From NCBI GenBank assembly GCA_902800435.1, contig CADCEQ010000075.1, positions 4,114 to 10,968 of the forward strand: a stretch of DNA of 6,855 nucleotides. The letters run 5' to 3'. Below the pieces are notes generated by a model. The model searched no databases. It was not told the DNA's origin and saw only the letters and a program-made list of their open reading frames with translations. The stretch is from an uncultured Prevotellaceae bacterium. GTDB taxonomy: Bacteria > Bacteroidota > Bacteroidia > Bacteroidales > Bacteroidaceae. Position numbers and translations under genes: made by a program. This document shows positions 6,372-6,855 of this stretch, piece after piece. The first letter of the stretch is position 1. Each line of letters starts with the position of its first letter.

Positions 6372-6402
6372 TACTATTTGACGATTTACAATTTGACAAT
6401 TT
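6372..6402 (-). repeat. Near-tandem octamer repeat (AAATTGTM type) in the iorA-iorB spacer
   Basis: On the minus strand the units are AAATTGTC (6402-6395), AAATTGTA (6394-6387), AATCGTC (6386-6380, one base shorter) and AAATAGTA (6379-6372). They end 4 nt before the iorB ATG. The segment is non-coding, with no hairpin and no consensus promoter. Confidence 0.65.
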
Positions 6403-6419
6403 ATTTGAGAAATATTCTC

Positions 6420-6855
6420 TTATTTTTTCTCCGCAGATGCTTTCTTCTGCTTCAAGTGACGCTGTAAAGTCTGCATACATTCTCGACGGGGAATGATAAC
6501 ACTCACACCATGGTAGTTCAGCTCGTCATTGATGGTCTTCTTAATCTCATCCATGTTCTTGGGCAGGGGAACAACGACCTTCAAGTGCTCGTCGCTGACG
6601 CCTAAGCCACGGCAAATGGCCTCAAACTTGTTGGTGCCGGCAGAATCCTGTCCTCCCGTCATAGCGGTGGTCAGGTTGTCGCTAATAATCACGGTGATGT
6701 TTGCGTTCTCGTTGATGGCATCGAGCAGGCCGGTCATACCGCTATGAGTAAAGGTGGAGTCACCGATAACAGCGATTGCAGGCCATTGTCCTGCGTCTGC
6801 TGCGCCTTTCGCCATTGTGATGCTGGCGCCCATATCCACACATGAGTGGATGGCA
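6420..6855 (-). CDS. iorA: Indolepyruvate:ferredoxin oxidoreductase subunit alpha (IorA), C-terminal part
   Basis: The gene runs off the right edge, so only the last 144 residues are visible. They are the thiamine-diphosphate-binding half of the large subunit: a CVDMGASITMAKG segment (residues 5-17), then GDSTFTHSGMTGLLDA (31-46) with the GDS start of the TPP/Mg motif, followed by the ISDNLTTAMTGGQ stretch. The frame continues upstream of the GTG at 6839 to the window edge, so that codon is internal. The protein ends at KKASAEKK, shortly after GVSVIIPRREC. Archaeal IorA continues there into a two-cluster ferredoxin domain with CxxC motifs, which is absent here. Electron transfer must therefore use another protein or domain. 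It is the first visible gene of the iorA-iorB-aminotransferase group. Confidence 0.93.
   Translation of the reverse strand, partial: AIHSCVDMGASITMAKGAADAGQWPAIAVIGDSTFTHSGMTGLLDAINENANITVIISDNLTTAMTGGQDSAGTNKFEAICRGLGVSDEHLKVVVPLPKNMDEIKKTINDELNYHGVSVIIPRRECMQTLQRHLKQKKASAEKK

Overview
The window reads as chromosome from a Bacteroidales bacterium, most likely Prevotella or a close relative (Prevotellaceae). Three things point there. The primary sigma factor is short (287 aa) and lacks region 1.1, as in Bacteroidetes. Two promoters fit the Bacteroidetes consensus (TTTG, about 20 nt, TAnnTTTG) rather than the E. coli one. No strong Shine-Dalgarno sequence precedes the genes. There is no tRNA, rRNA, CRISPR array, integrase or transposase, so this looks like core genome.

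Plus strand, left to right. The 3' part of a glycoside-hydrolase-like family 10 (GHL10/DUF187) protein enters from the left edge (2-1144); it ends in an FN3-like module and a sorting-tail-like C-terminus. A 267-bp spacer follows, with two small palindromes and a good Bacteroidetes promoter, then an HtrA/DegP-type periplasmic serine protease (1412-2872). Next comes a short spacer of GCTAA-type repeats and a 21-bp-stem inverted repeat that physically contains a textbook promoter for rpoD, then rpoD itself (3006-3869). A small exported protein of unknown function (3955-4446) closes the plus-strand block. Its stop codon directly abuts the stop of the first minus-strand gene.

Minus strand, read right to left. 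iorA (3' part, 6420-6855), iorB (5795-6367) and a class I/II PLP aminotransferase (4447-5754) form a probable operon. Together they link aromatic amino acids, aryl-pyruvates and aryl-acetyl-CoA. In rumen and gut Bacteroidales this ferredoxin-linked chemistry is known to run in the biosynthetic direction (reductive carboxylation of phenylacetate or indoleacetate) as well as the degradative one. The visible end of IorA has no C-terminal ferredoxin domain, unlike archaeal IorA.

I found no clearly new multi-gene system. The observations most worth a second look are non-coding: the rpoD promoter nested in a long inverted repeat, the two palindromes in front of the htrA promoter, and the fact that four consecutive short spacers each contain a different short-period repeat.
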